From Owenia fusiformis (lineage: Eukaryota > Annelida > Polychaeta > Sabellida > Oweniidae), in assembly GCA_903813345.2 (NCBI GenBank), contig CAIIXF020000005.1, positions 41,825,394 through 41,889,393 of the forward strand: a DNA stretch of 64,000 nt, written 5' to 3'. Of this stretch, positions 1 through 11,228 are shown one piece after another. The notes under the pieces are model-generated. The model worked only from the letters and a program-made list of their open reading frames with translations. It made no database searches and had not been told where the DNA came from. Each line of letters opens with the position of its first letter. The stretch's first letter is position 1. A program made the translations under genes and the position numbers.

Positions 1-418
1 AAATGACTCACTTACTTGATAATGGCAAAGGGATTATGCATATGGAGGTAATTCAGAAATGATTCACTTATTAGATAATGGCAAAGGGAGTCTGCATATG
101 GAGGTAATCCAGAAATGACTCACTTACTTGATAATGGCAAAGGGATTCTGTATATGGAGGTGATCCAGAAATGACTCACTAATTAGATAAGGGCAAAGGG
201 ATTCTGTATCTGGAGGTAATCCAGAAATTATTCACTTATTAGATAAGGGCAAAGCGATTCTGCATATGGAGGTAATCCAGAAATGATTCACTTATTAGAT
301 AATGGCAAAGCGATTCTGCATATGGAGGTGATCCAGAAATGACTCACTTATTAGATAAGGGCAAAGGGATTCTGTATCTGGAGGTAATCCAGAAATTATT
401 CACTTATTAGATAATGGC
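1..418. repeat. Minisatellite, 56-bp unit, about 7.5 copies
   Basis: A direct tandem repeat with a 56-bp period; units start at 1, 57, 113 and so on. Each contains ATAATGGCAAAGGGATTCTG followed by ATATGGAGGTAATCCAG, with a few substitutions per unit. It runs off the left edge of the window, so the true length is unknown. The last, partial unit ends near 418. No coding signal. Confidence 0.95.
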
Positions 419-745
419 AAAAAAATCGGGCCAAGCCTCTCTGCTATTATTCCCCCTAAAACCCAGTACTCTTGGTTTATCAATAACATATGTGGTTTGT
501 GTAGTCTATATATGTGTGTACATGAGTCTCACATGTGATACTACATCTTATTCCATAAATGTGCTCTCACATTCGCTGCAAGATCGTACACTTCGTGCTG
601 TTGTAGTATAATGTCAGCATACATTGTGTGACCCTTTGAGCCATTGGAATGTTAATAAAGAGATACTGCTGGTTTATTTTCAAGTAGTTGTGAACTTTTG
701 GATTCATGGGTGATAGTCCATTCGGATGTCACTAATCTCAGGTTG
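419..745. other. Upstream spacer, no gene seen
   Basis: About 330 bp between the minisatellite and the TATA box of the first secreted-protein gene. A short open frame here has no recognisable domain and reads like chance. Proximal regulatory elements of the downstream gene may lie here, but I recognise none. Confidence 0.5.
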
Positions 746-753
746 TATATAAA
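746..753 (+). promoter_or_regulatory. TATA box of the first six-cysteine secreted gene
   Basis: TATATAAA lies 94 bp upstream of the start codon at 847. That would place transcription start about 30 bp further on, near 778, leaving a 5' UTR of roughly 70 nt. The position relative to a supported first exon makes this more likely than a chance AT-rich match. Confidence 0.55.
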
Positions 754-846
754 CACATTTATTTTCATATTTCATGCATACACCTTATAACTACTGAGGA
801 TAACATATACTAAGAAATTTAAACTAGATAATAAAGTCAAATAAAT

Positions 847-3800
847 ATGAAGATTCTACTGATTTTGGCTGTGGTAGGACTTTCTGAGGGGTTCTTTTTT
901 GGAAAACGTAAGTACAGGAATATAAGCAAACAACAGCATCAATTTGAAGTCAAACCCATTGATACAGTATCTTTAATATTATGATCATTTATCTTATAGT
1001 TTTGGGAATTAAATGTTTTGGATTCAAAAGTCGCGTATTGCTTTTTGGGTCACCGTTTAAAACGTAATGAGAAAGGTCAATACTTTTAGCACCTATTTTA
1101 ATTTGAAATATTCCATTCAAAATCTCAATAATACTGAATCCAGTTCCTATATTGTTTTGGAGTTCTTGTATAGTACAGTTCCGAGTGGTAATGTTTCTTA
1201 TATTATGTATCTGTATGGTATTATGTCAAAATCTGCTAAACTAAAATAGGTGTCACAAAACGTCACACAGCTTTCAACGGCAAATGCCTTGGATGATATA
1301 CAAGGTGTCAATAAAGGCTCTTTACACTTTACTCAGACTTGTATTGTAATTGTAAAGAGACATGGACACCCTGTATAAATGCCAAATTTAGAATTATAGA
1401 TGGAAGTATAAAGTAAGTAATATAACTATATATTCCCACAACTAAATTATTTTACTTTTTCTTGCAGGTCCCGACTGGGGAGATTTAAGAGGTTTGTATA
1501 TTGTAGTATAACAAAATGTAATATAAAATAACTTAAGATATATAATCGTAACATGAATAGGAGAGTAGGATAGAAAATAGGAGAGTTTCAGCAAATTTAG
1601 GAAACTCCTTCCTTCAAATCGATTGTTGCATATAAAATCAATTTTTCATTTTTTCTTCACAATTTGGAAAATTCATTAATTTGTATTAACATATAAGTCT
1701 TTTGATTTTTGAAGTTTTGGAAATCTACTTGCACCAGTTATAAGACACGATATGTAGGTAACCTCAATTCGGGCTAAATATTCTGGTTTGAATTGAATTG
1801 ACTTTACATAGGCTAGTCTTAAGAAACCATTTCGTCATTCCAAATTATACTTAAACTTTTTTCCAGTAAGGTTTGGCACACCAATTAGTGATTTCCGGAC
1901 TCAACCAAGAACTGTACAAGAAGCTAGGGCCCAGGGGTTTACACCCGTGGGAGGTTGTTCAGGTAAATAATCTCCTATTTTAGGTTAATGCCGAAAAGCC
2001 GAATCACTGTGGATATGGTGTACTAGGTTTGGCTGCACAGCAGTGAATTAACCATGGAGATGTCAAAATACTGTGGTTACATAACTCATTTTGTTGCACA
2101 TTTCTCGTTATTCGTGTTTTAAAGGGTTTGTAGAGATCTGAAATAAAGTACATTATATTCAGATGTAAGATAATCAAATTGTCTCACTGTCATTTATATC
2201 ATTATTATATGTTGTAATTCTCTGAGGGGGTCATACTGTGTACCATCATACTGTGTTATTCTCAGATTATGACTCTTATCTGTTTTTGTTTTTCTGAAAT
2301 GTACTTACTAACTTTTTGTAACTTTCTTCGTAGATGAATCAAGTTTCATAACTTGTTTATGATGTCAGATTGACCATAATTGTAGTCCAAAATGTTGTTA
2401 TTGCAAAAGTTATGATTAATGAATCTTGCACTACAATTCTAAGTTCTTTGTGGTCTTATCTTAAACCTTTAAGCAATACTCCGTGCAAAGTACACAGTAC
2501 AATGAACTTTGATATTTTATTAATTTATTTATTTACTTAATTGTTATTTATTTATTTATGTAGTTCACCTTTAAAATAGTGTCATTCGGATAGCAGTCCA
2601 GTGTAGTAATTAGACAAGTAATATAATTTAGTATGCGTCAAATGATGAAACACATACAATAGATTTTCATTCACTTTGTATATTTTGTTTCGCACTGATA
2701 TTCTAATGTCTGCACTCGATCATCTCTCTATTACAAGAATCTCCATTATGAAAACAGCATATAAAGAATAACATTTGCTCCTTCATGAAACGTTACAGCC
2801 AGCAATGGGTACATGGGCACACGATATGTGAAGAATGGCAACACTGCTGTCATGCTGTTGTTTGACAAGAATGGCTTCATTGCTGGTATACAAGCTGGGG
2901 TGAGTATAAGACTGATACAAGTACATCAAAAACGAACCATTGACATGAACCATCGATCTCTCTTAACATTACCTTGAAATGAACCATTGACCTCTCTTAA
3001 TCATTGACCTTTCTTGACATTACTTTGAATTGAACCATTGACCTATCTTGACTTTGCCTTGAAATGAACCATTGACCTTTCTTGGCATTGCCTTGAAATG
3101 AACCATTGACCTCTCTTGACATTGCCTTGAAATGAACCTTTGGCCTATCTTGACATTGCCTTGAAATGAACCATTGACCTCTCTTGACATTGCCTTGAAA
3201 TGAACCTTTGGCCTATCTTGACATTGCCTTGAAATGAACCATTGATTTCTATCTGCATTTATAAACATTGCGCATGCCTTGAAATGAACCATTGACCTTT
3301 CTTAAAATTGTAAATTATAAAAGATCTTTCTTGGTATTGCCTTGAAATTAACCAAATTGGTTTTGCTTGATATTGTCTCGATATCTGATATTGGCCTTGT
3401 TTGATGAATTGATATGTAGCCTTCGTTTCCTACCCTGCACATGGTACTTAATGGTAATTATGTCAAAATCCTTTTGTTGGGACAATTAAAAATATTTCAG
3501 GGTCTCGTTCTCCTTTTAAGCTACCAAAGAACCTTCCTAACGGATATCCAGACAGAAGTAGCCACCGCGACCTGTTCATCAGCGAAGGATCTAAATATGT
3601 GATAACCGCTTACTTTACAAATCCAGGTACTACTGACGTTTGCATTTTTGAAAAGAATATAACAGTTGCTTTTTGAGATTCACATATGCAATTGTGAACT
3701 ATTCAATTATGTTCGGGAATGCATGGCTTTGGTCATAAGTCCACCAAATCAGATATAATCCCTATAAACCATACACATTCAACATATTTTCACTATTTTC

Positions 3801-5577
3801 AGAGAAAATCTGCAGCGAAGGAAGGTCAAGCAATCAGTTTGACACCGAAGGTACAGGAAATGGACTATTTATCCAAAGTGGTGCTAACCCAGTCAGAGAT
3901 TTCATCACAATTCCTATGACAGAATCAGCGATAGCTAGAACCAAATGGACCAAAGGGAAATGTTTCTATTGGATGGGTGAGTGTATTGAAGGGAACATAT
4001 TAATTATTAAGGATCTAAGTAATTAATGATTGACATATGCAACAAACACATAATTGAAAATCCAACAAGACGTAGACATGATAATAAGGACCTACTTCTC
4101 TCATCATCCATGTGATCATATCATTACATATTTCACATGAGATCATGGTTTCCCTTATACCTTGTTACAATTTTCTAGTTGTGACTATAATATGCTTAGT
4201 TCTCTGATATGATGGCCTATTCTGTGTTCTGATTGGGAAGGAAGTAACAATGTTTGCCCAGATATATGTGAATAATGGGATTAAGCATCGGTTTGGATGG
4301 TGTAACAATATGAATTAAATGCTACATTTTCATCTTGCTTTTACATTTTACAGGTCGTCATTACTGGTACGATGTTACATCGAACATGGATTGCAAAGAC
4401 TTCTTCCCAATGTTTCTGCTCTACAACAGTGGCAAACTAGATGGCTTTGGCTGGGCCTTTGGTGCTGATCTTAGTGAGGAAGTATGGGAGCATCCATCGG
4501 CATCTACCTTCAACGTGAGTATATATGTATACAATACGAACTCAAATACCACTTAGTGCCTGTGCACAATTTGTACTCACGGTTTGTGCTCAATACGTGC
4601 ATATACAGTATACACAATATGTACTCAATGTGTGTATGTACACTACGTTCTCGATAACACACTATGGAGTCAATAATTAAAGTATATTTACACACTATGT
4701 ACTCAATAATTAAGTCAGTCTAAACAGTATTACTCAATAAATGTATGTACACTCTATGTACTCATCACATACTCAACAGATGTGTATATAAGTGTATTTA
4801 CACATATCCCTTATATGAAACACTGAAAACGCTGACTCTGAATTTGGATTATTGAGATAAATTACAGAATATTGACATAATATGAGGATGCACTACAATC
4901 CCAAAGACTGAATCTTATCACTGTTGGACTGTCACGTCCAGTTTTTTTCAAAATGGTGCAAAAAGTTCACCTTTTTGTCGCTGCGTGCCACGGTGTGTCA
5001 CTCAAATAAGTGTACTCATTCATAATTAAGTTATAAACTATTACAACTATAACTATAAACTATAATCCCAAGTTTTGTCACAATTACAGTTAAGGTACAT
5101 ATTAACTGATCAGGTTCGATCCCATATCCGTTTATAAGTCTTTTACAAAGGCCGTAATCGTTGGGCTCGGTGAACTCGTGATAGACCTTGAAACCAATCC
5201 GTTTTTATGCCCAGTCATTTTGCACTAAACACATATCTTTATCTTTACCAGATAACCTAAGATAAGTTATACCAATAGCATTGATGAATGTGATAAGGCT
5301 ATAAACGAACTTGATGACCCTATACAATAAGATGAAACATTTGACTCATTTTTATGACCTTTTCAATTCATTTATTTATCATAATTGATGCACATAACTT
5401 TTGTCTTTTTGTTCTGGAAATATACCATTTTTTCCATTAACATCATATATATAACTTTGATTTACTTTGCAGTTAGGGTTATTCATTGATCCTGTTCCTA
5501 GATGTCTCGTCAGCACCACCACCAGGCTCTCCACCCTCCATGTGTACATGTCCAACCCATACTCCAACTTCTGCTAG
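847..5577 (+). CDS. Secreted six-cysteine protein, paralogue 1 (275 aa, 8 exons), unknown family
   Basis: Exons: 847-907, 1468-1491, 1867-1962, 2799-2899, 3521-3626, 3803-3976, 4354-4514, 5473-5577; all introns are GT-AG and the joined frame is open to TAG. Residues 1-15 (MKILLILAVVGLSEG) look like a signal peptide; I see no membrane segment. Six cysteines, near residues 59, 133, 183, 201, 252 and 275, all have counterparts in the second copy at 11229-14257, suggesting up to three disulfides. The best conserved stretches are RFG, QPRTVQ, LLFDKNGFIAGIQAG, EGTGNGLFIQ, HYWYDV, FLLYN, GFGWAF, EHP and RLSTLHVY. The second exon is only 24 nt. I do not recognise the family and assign no function. 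Gene structure is well supported by the paralogue; exon 2 is the least certain part. Confidence 0.88.
1297..1377. repeat. Short fold-back repeat in intron 1
   Basis: The ends TATACAAGGTGTC and GGACACCCTGTATA are near-complementary, as are inner parts such as CTCTTTACAC with TGTAAAGAG. The terminal CAGGGTGTCC type is common on invertebrate DNA transposons, so this is probably a very short MITE inside intron 1 of the secreted-protein gene. Confidence 0.5.
2934..3345. repeat. Minisatellite, 34-bp unit, in intron 4
   Basis: About nine to ten tandem copies of a 34-bp unit containing GAACCATTGACCTCTCTTGA then CATTGCCTTGAAAT. Two alternating variants occur (ACCATTGACC and ACCTTTGGCC), so the array partly grew by a 68-bp dimer. 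It lies wholly within intron 4 (2900-3520) of the first secreted-protein gene. A 90-codon open frame on the - strand is a by-product of the repeat. Confidence 0.93.
4530..4800. repeat. Degenerate tandem repeat in intron 7
   Basis: Loosely repeated phrases such as ACACTATGTACTCAATAA recur about every 30 bp after the seventh exon of the first secreted-protein gene. Copies are diverged and the unit boundary is unclear. Confidence 0.6.
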
Positions 5578-5624
5578 GAGATTAACGACAATGGTGTGAA
5601 TGGTATAAAATGAGAACAATCTGG

Positions 5625-5630
5625 AATAAA
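5625..5630 (+). terminator. Polyadenylation signal of paralogue 1
   Basis: AATAAA 48 bp after the stop codon of the first secreted-protein gene, a normal distance for a short 3' UTR. Confidence 0.6.
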
Positions 5631-6008
5631 TGTTTGAATGTTTAGCATATTCAGGGTTTCGAACCCTTGGAATTAATTGAACCGAAGAGGGTTTTGAGAA
5701 ATATTATGTATTTTAATTTTATACTGTTATTGAAAATTTTTAAAGCATAAATAAATAAATCATGCAAATATATACAATTTCTGTTTCTTAAGTTGTATTT
5801 TTGTATTACGAATATGCATTGTCCCATTCTATGAGGAAAATCATTACTCAGATAACAGTCCGCCTTACACACAAACGTATTTGACATTCGGGATGAAATT
5901 ACAGAAAATGCTGCCATGGTGTAGCAAATGTCATTTAATATCGCCAGTGCACTGCCAACACCTGATTAGGGCATGCTTGGTAAATTACATGACAGCTATT
6001 TTGCTCCT

Positions 6009-6808
6009 TAACCCTACTATCACACCAAACTAGTTCTCACTACGTTCTCAAAAACGGGCTTCAACTGTGTACGAACGGACTGGACCTACTAAGAACCGTT
6101 TGGGATATATTAACAAACTTCATCGAACGTACTCGAACGGGTAGGTCCTCTAGAACTTAGACAATGCTCAAAATGTTCTCGTGGTCGTCACGTTCTACAA
6201 TTAGAACGAGTGACAACGTACTAACGACGAGCTGGACGTACTACGAACGGAACCGTCGTACTTCAATCCTACTAGGGACGTTTTAACAACGAGTTGAATT
6301 GTCTGAGGACGTGTTGAGAACGAGGTAGAACTAATTGCAAACGGGTTTAAACTGATTGAGAACGTATTTAACACTGCTTATGAACGAGTTAGCAAAAATA
6401 TAGCTATCACACCAAACAAGTTGCCACTGCGTTCTTCAAAACTGTGTGCGAACGGAATGGACGTAGCTGCAACTTTCTAAGGTCTATTTACGAACTTTAT
6501 GATCGTTCTCAGACGGGAATGTGATTTTAGAATTTTGAATCGATTCAAAATTCGATGGCGACCATAACGTTCTGTAATAAGGTCATGTTGACCTTCTAGA
6601 CTAAGGGACGCGTTCCACTACGTTGCACACCGACGTGGTGCGACCTGAACGAACTGCGAACGAGAAGGACGTATTGAAGACTGTTTAAGAACGAAGAAGC
6701 TAATTCTTTCAGACATATTTCCCGACCACAGCCAGATTGAGCCCGTTTTACGACGTTTTCGTAGGACTGGCAAGAACGGGTAAGAACGAGTTTGGTGTGA
6801 TAGGGGGT
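6009..6808. mobile_element. Non-autonomous inverted-repeat element packed with GAACG/CGTTC motifs
   Basis: The left end reads CCCTACTATCACACCAAACT and the right end is its near-complement (AGTTTGGTGTGATAGGGG). A further internal copy of the left-end phrase (CTATCACACCAAACAAGTTG) starts near 6402, so this is a composite or one element inside another. The interior is dense with GAACG and CGTTC in both orientations. No transposase. A clear target duplication was not found; TTAA/TAAA near the ends is only suggestive. Confidence 0.75.
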
Positions 6809-7500
6809 AAAGGCTATATTTATCACTATGTGTCTTGTCTCTTAAGTTTGCCTTAAACATACTTTGGCGTAGCCGGGGGATGGGGGTGGGGTGTGCAATT
6901 GATGCGAACGCATCCCCCATAAAAGAGCATTAGATAGAATAAGAAAGTGACTATGAATGTTTTTTATTTGAAGCTTCTAGCTCAATTTTTGAAGGTTGTT
7001 GCATCAATTTTTGTAACCCCCCTGACTGAAAGCTTGCTACGCCACTGACATATGGATAAATAGGCAAGGGCGACTTTCGATTTCGCAAACGGTTTTTAAA
7101 ACTTTACCAAATCGCCAGATGATCTTATTTTACACAGCGACACTATATTTATTTGTCAATTCTTTATTGACAGGTAAAATATCAAAATGAGCAACAGATT
7201 GTCTATCAATAAATATTTCAAAACCAACTCATTTTTTGAAATGTTTTAACACGCATGGTGGCCACAGGTTAAACGATTTTTTTCATATGAAATCTTTTTC
7301 TCAAAGATAACGAATTCAACCACGTTTGTTGATTGTTTTTTGTTATTTGTAAAATCTAGAGAAAATCTGTTGCGCATTTTGACAGTGATAAGTTGATAAA
7401 GACATTTCATCGATAATGGCGATTTGATGACGTTTCGAAAGTCCCCCTCTTCAGAAATAAAACACATCTAAATTAAAACAAGTCAAGTTTAAATGTTCAT
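6809..7500. other. Spacer 3' of the Toll-like pseudogene
   Basis: About 690 bp between the inverted-repeat element and the end of the Toll-like reading frame. On the - strand, AATAAA-type signals at about 7148-7153 and 7161-7166 could be the 3' end of the receptor transcript. Nothing else recognised. Confidence 0.4.
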
Positions 7501-9534
7501 TTATATAAGTGTCTGAAGCATCTCATCATCTCCCTCATTGTTCTGATACAGAAATGGAGTATCTTCTTCTCCTCTGAACCTGGGATTCCCAAGGGCATCT
7601 TGCAACTTCCTCCAGAACAACAATTTTCTGTCCTCTTCTTCACTCCATTGCAGGTAGACCCTTGTGTCGAGTAGGGAGCGCAGAGTAGGTGTTATCAGCT
7701 CCGAAGGGAGTAATTCTATTGGCTCTTTGAGAATCAAAATTAGACAGTCGCGTCCCCTTGTAGCCAGCTCACCCCTCGCCAGATTCATTTCAAAGGACGA
7801 TTCTCGGTTTGGAGAACAGTCTCCTGGGCTAATATTTTTTTCATGAAAAATATAGAAATATTACCCAAATTAAACTATGAATATTCAAAAGAGGACATTT
7901 AAATGTACAAGATGTAAAAATATCAAATTGGTCTGGAGCAGGGATAACGCTCAATTAGACCGATTTTAATAAAATACAAGTCTCGATTTGGGGAAAGAAG
8001 TTCATCAGTGTACTGCGCTAATATTTTTTTGAGAAAAATCTAGAAATATTACCCAAATTAAATTATAACTATTCAAAAGAGGACATTCAAATCTATATTA
8101 TGTAAAAAAATCAAATTTGTCCGAAGCAGGGATAATGCTCATTTAGATTGCTGAACTTCGTTCTCCAAACCGAGAATCGTCCTTTACACCAGCCACTTCT
8201 TAGGAAATTCTGGCTGATAATTAAAATGATTTTGTTGCTCTTGCTTATACTCTCAACAATAATGTCAGATAGATATGATCCAGGTCTGAAGTTACGGTCA
8301 TCCACGCAAATGTTATAGTTAAACTGAGCGACTAACTGGCCATAGATGTTATCGATAGCCCAAGTTTTGTCCAAAGAGCTATAGCTTATGAAACCATCAA
8401 AGTCATAGTCTATGCCATGTAAGTTGTTACGCCTCAACAATGCCCTCAGATGTAGAGATATGTAAATGATCTTGTACCTACGCTTATATCCATATGCCAC
8501 CACTCCAACAATCAAGAGAACAAGCGATGCAGATATTCCAGATGCCATAATGGTACTCCGCCAACATTCTAGTTTCATGTTAGACACACCCAAATGGGTG
8601 AATTTCACTTGTGACCCATTTATGTAAAGACATTTTAGGTCAGACCCCCGATGTATCATACTAATGTGATCCTTTATCCAGTTTAATAGAGGAAAGGCAT
8701 TACAGTTACAAATTAAAGGGTTGCCGCTGAGGTCCAAAGTGAGCTTACCATCGGATCTCTCAGAAGCTGAATTAATGTTATTCCTGGCAGACTCATCAAG
8801 ACCTTGGAGAATGTTGTGGGACAAGTTCAGCACTTTCAACGATACTTGATTGTTCAAATCTACATTAAAGTTAACTAACTTATTACCACTTAAGTTCAGA
8901 ATCTCTAAGGAACTTGTTTCCTTTAAGATATCAAACGGAACGTCAGTCAAGTTATTGTACGATATGTCCAAATGAATCAGCCTCGAACAGTTCTCAAACA
9001 CCGTGAAATTCGAGCTTGATCTAGAAAGTAAGATTTTGTTGTGGGCTAGATCCAGAACTTGTAAACTTTCGAAATAGCCATTTGCGCATGTGAAGAATTC
9101 AGGTACAATTTCACAATCATTATTGTTGTAAATCAGATCCTGTAGATTTACTAATCCTTTCACAGGACCTCCAAAGTAGGTCACTGCACGGGTTTTAGCA
9201 GCATTAACAATTTTCAACCTGTTGTCTTTTTGAAACGTAATCGCACAAGGAAAGGATGCTGATCTATGATCAATTGAGATCGAACCAAGATTCAATTCTT
9301 CAAGTCCCAGTGGTAGCGGCCATTCTATAGCGTTTTTATGCTCCTGTTGCTACAATCCGCAATTAACTTCGTACAATGACACTTTGAACACTTGTGGTCA
9401 TTATTCGTAGCAACTTCAGTTATTCCATCATATTTCGCATTATTTAATCCTTCACTTTCTAATACGTTAGCCTTTCCATACTCATCCAGGAAGGCTACTG
9501 CCATGAAAGTGAGCATCAGAATCAAGTTTTCCAT
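7501..9534 (-). pseudogene. Toll-like receptor, short type, broken by a frameshift and an insertion
   Basis: Reads from 9534 down. Frame 1 gives MENLILMLTFMAVAFLDEYG (signal peptide) and an N-terminal cysteine region ending ADCSNRSIKTL before a stop near 9324. A second frame, offset by one base, opens there (EWPLPLGLEELNL) and runs about five leucine-rich repeats (for example LEILNLSGNKL), an LRR C-cap (NPLICNCNAF), a membrane segment (SASLVLLIVGVVAYGY) and a TIR domain with box 1 FDGFISYS and box 2 DDRNFRPG. The TIR domain is cut after SGWCK by an inverted-repeat insertion at 7795-8182. Its C-terminal half resumes at 7788 (RDCLILILKEP, RVYLQWSEEE, FWRKL) and ends at 7501. Single exon, as in many Toll-like receptors. 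In the family this is a membrane pattern-recognition receptor signalling through TIR. Two lesions make this copy a probable pseudogene, although the frameshift could be an assembly error. Confidence 0.9.
7795..8182. mobile_element. 388-bp inverted-repeat insertion inside the TIR domain
   Basis: Ends are a perfect 23-bp inverted repeat (7795-7817 GGACGATTCTCGGTTTGGAG..., complement at 8160-8182), or 26 bp counting the flanking AAA/TTT. Inside are two diverged direct copies of about 165 bp (about 7802-7968 and 7981-8147), sharing TAGAAATATTACCCAAATTA and AGCAGGGATAA. No coding content. Taking it out would leave the two TIR halves in the same frame with a normal WCKFE junction, so the edges are well placed. 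I see no target-site duplication. Confidence 0.85.
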
Positions 9535-9599
9535 TGCGATTGAATTCCTATTCCCAAATTACAATTTACTATTATTATATCATAGCTAGACTCCCTCTA

Positions 9600-11181
9600 T
9601 TCAGATTAGTCAATGATGCACCATATGATCAAAAATATTACATCATTTTCACACGTTCCTCAATATTCGAATTTAAAGAATGCACTGTCCTGACTATTTG
9701 TCGCTCGTGAATTCTGACCTCAGGAAAGTCCTAGTATTTTTTAATTATTTATAACATAATAAAACAAATATTTCATGTTTTAATAAGGTACTTTTAGATG
9801 AAGTGTGTTCTCTCATCCACTAAACTTATCTTGTGAATATTACAAGGAAGTTACCTAGCTGAACACTACAAGGAAGATATTTTCTTGGTTTGGTTTGCAT
9901 GAAAGAAAATTCAACAAATCCTTTTGTATATTTCGAAACAAGGATGTATAAATGTTTTAAATTCAATAGATATTTGAACAGGGTTCAAATGTTAACTCTG
10001 CATTCATTCAAAAAGAGAATTTTGTTGACATTATTTGTATTATGGTTCTTGAATTACACTACTCATCTTTCTGCATCTATACAGGGTGTCCGGAAAGTAA
10101 AGATATAAATGCTGTAATTTCAATCGATTTACCTGTTGTGAGATGAAATTGCTACAGATTGTAGAATGACATTTTAACAATTTATCCTGCAACTGTGATG
10201 ACAAATTGTTTCAAAATGAAAAAGTTATGGTTGTTATGGTTACGGAAGTCCCGGGTATGTGGAGCAGCGTCACAATTATGTTTTATAATTCTTTTCTCCT
10301 ACTCATCAAAATTGACACTCCATCATCTGTTGCTAATATACATCAAATTATGTACCACAACAGCAAAAGAAGTAGTACTGTAACATTATTTGGTCATTTG
10401 ACATTACTACTGATTATGTATTTCCCAACATTATCTAAACATTTGTGGTGCATCCAGAGATTCAGAGACCACTGCCGTCCATCTCTCAGATTACTGAATC
10501 TCTAAATTGGCTTCAAGCAGAGTCTCATTTTCATGTTGAACTTCTAACTAATATTGCTTTAAGATATTCATTAATGTAGAAGTCCAACGGGACATTATCA
10601 GGGTAATATGGGCCATTCTACAAAAAAGGTTTAATGTCAAGACATTCAATTGTAAGATTTGTTTAAAAGAGAGCATTTGACCTTTTCTGTATACTGGTGT
10701 TAGTAATTTACATTTTTATAGGATTTTGCCATAATATGACAAAAACACGAGGCCAGCTATTTTTCTTAAATATGCTCAGATCAGAAAACATATAGGAAAT
10801 ATTTTTACCCATATATTTCACTCCGTTTAATGGGTATGTCATTTGCATGTTTTTTCACCTTTTTTTGTTTGAAGTCCAAAGACGTCACGCTTAGAGTTAA
10901 AAGGTGAAAATTGTGCTTGAATATCATTATCTAAATTTAACCTTTTAATGACACAATAGGTGTTTTGATAATATTTGCATGCTTGCATCGCAACTCTTCA
11001 AGTATCATACTGATTTGAGAAAGTTAGATAAAAATGGTTCAACACTTCAGAGCTCAAACTTTTAGTAATGTAAGGATATGTATTAAAACATATGGTCATG
11101 CCTACAGCCCTAGAACTACTTCACAAAATGTAGAACACATTTAGTAACTTATACTAATTTAACATCATGTGCAAGTAGCAC
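9600..11181. other. Spacer between Toll-like pseudogene and second secreted gene
   Basis: AT-rich, no recognised gene. ACAGGGTGTCCGGAAAGTAA near 10081 resembles the end of a DNA-transposon family, but I could not find a matching second end. Short overlapping frames at 10195-10505 carry no known domain. Confidence 0.4.
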
Positions 11182-11189
11182 TATTTAAA
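11182..11189 (+). promoter_or_regulatory. TATA-like box of paralogue 2
   Basis: TATTTAAA 40 bp upstream of the start codon at 11229. If used, the 5' UTR would be very short, about 15 nt. The first paralogue also has a TATA box, supporting a shared promoter type. Confidence 0.4.
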
Positions 11190-11228
11190 CGGCGATTTCA
11201 AATACAATCTTCAATCAATTAAAATAAA

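Noticed and set aside
3020-3292. 90-codon frame on the - strand with a repeated FQGNVKIGQ-like peptide
   Set aside because: It is the translation of the 34-bp minisatellite in an intron; a 34-bp unit changes frame each copy and the repetition is at DNA level.
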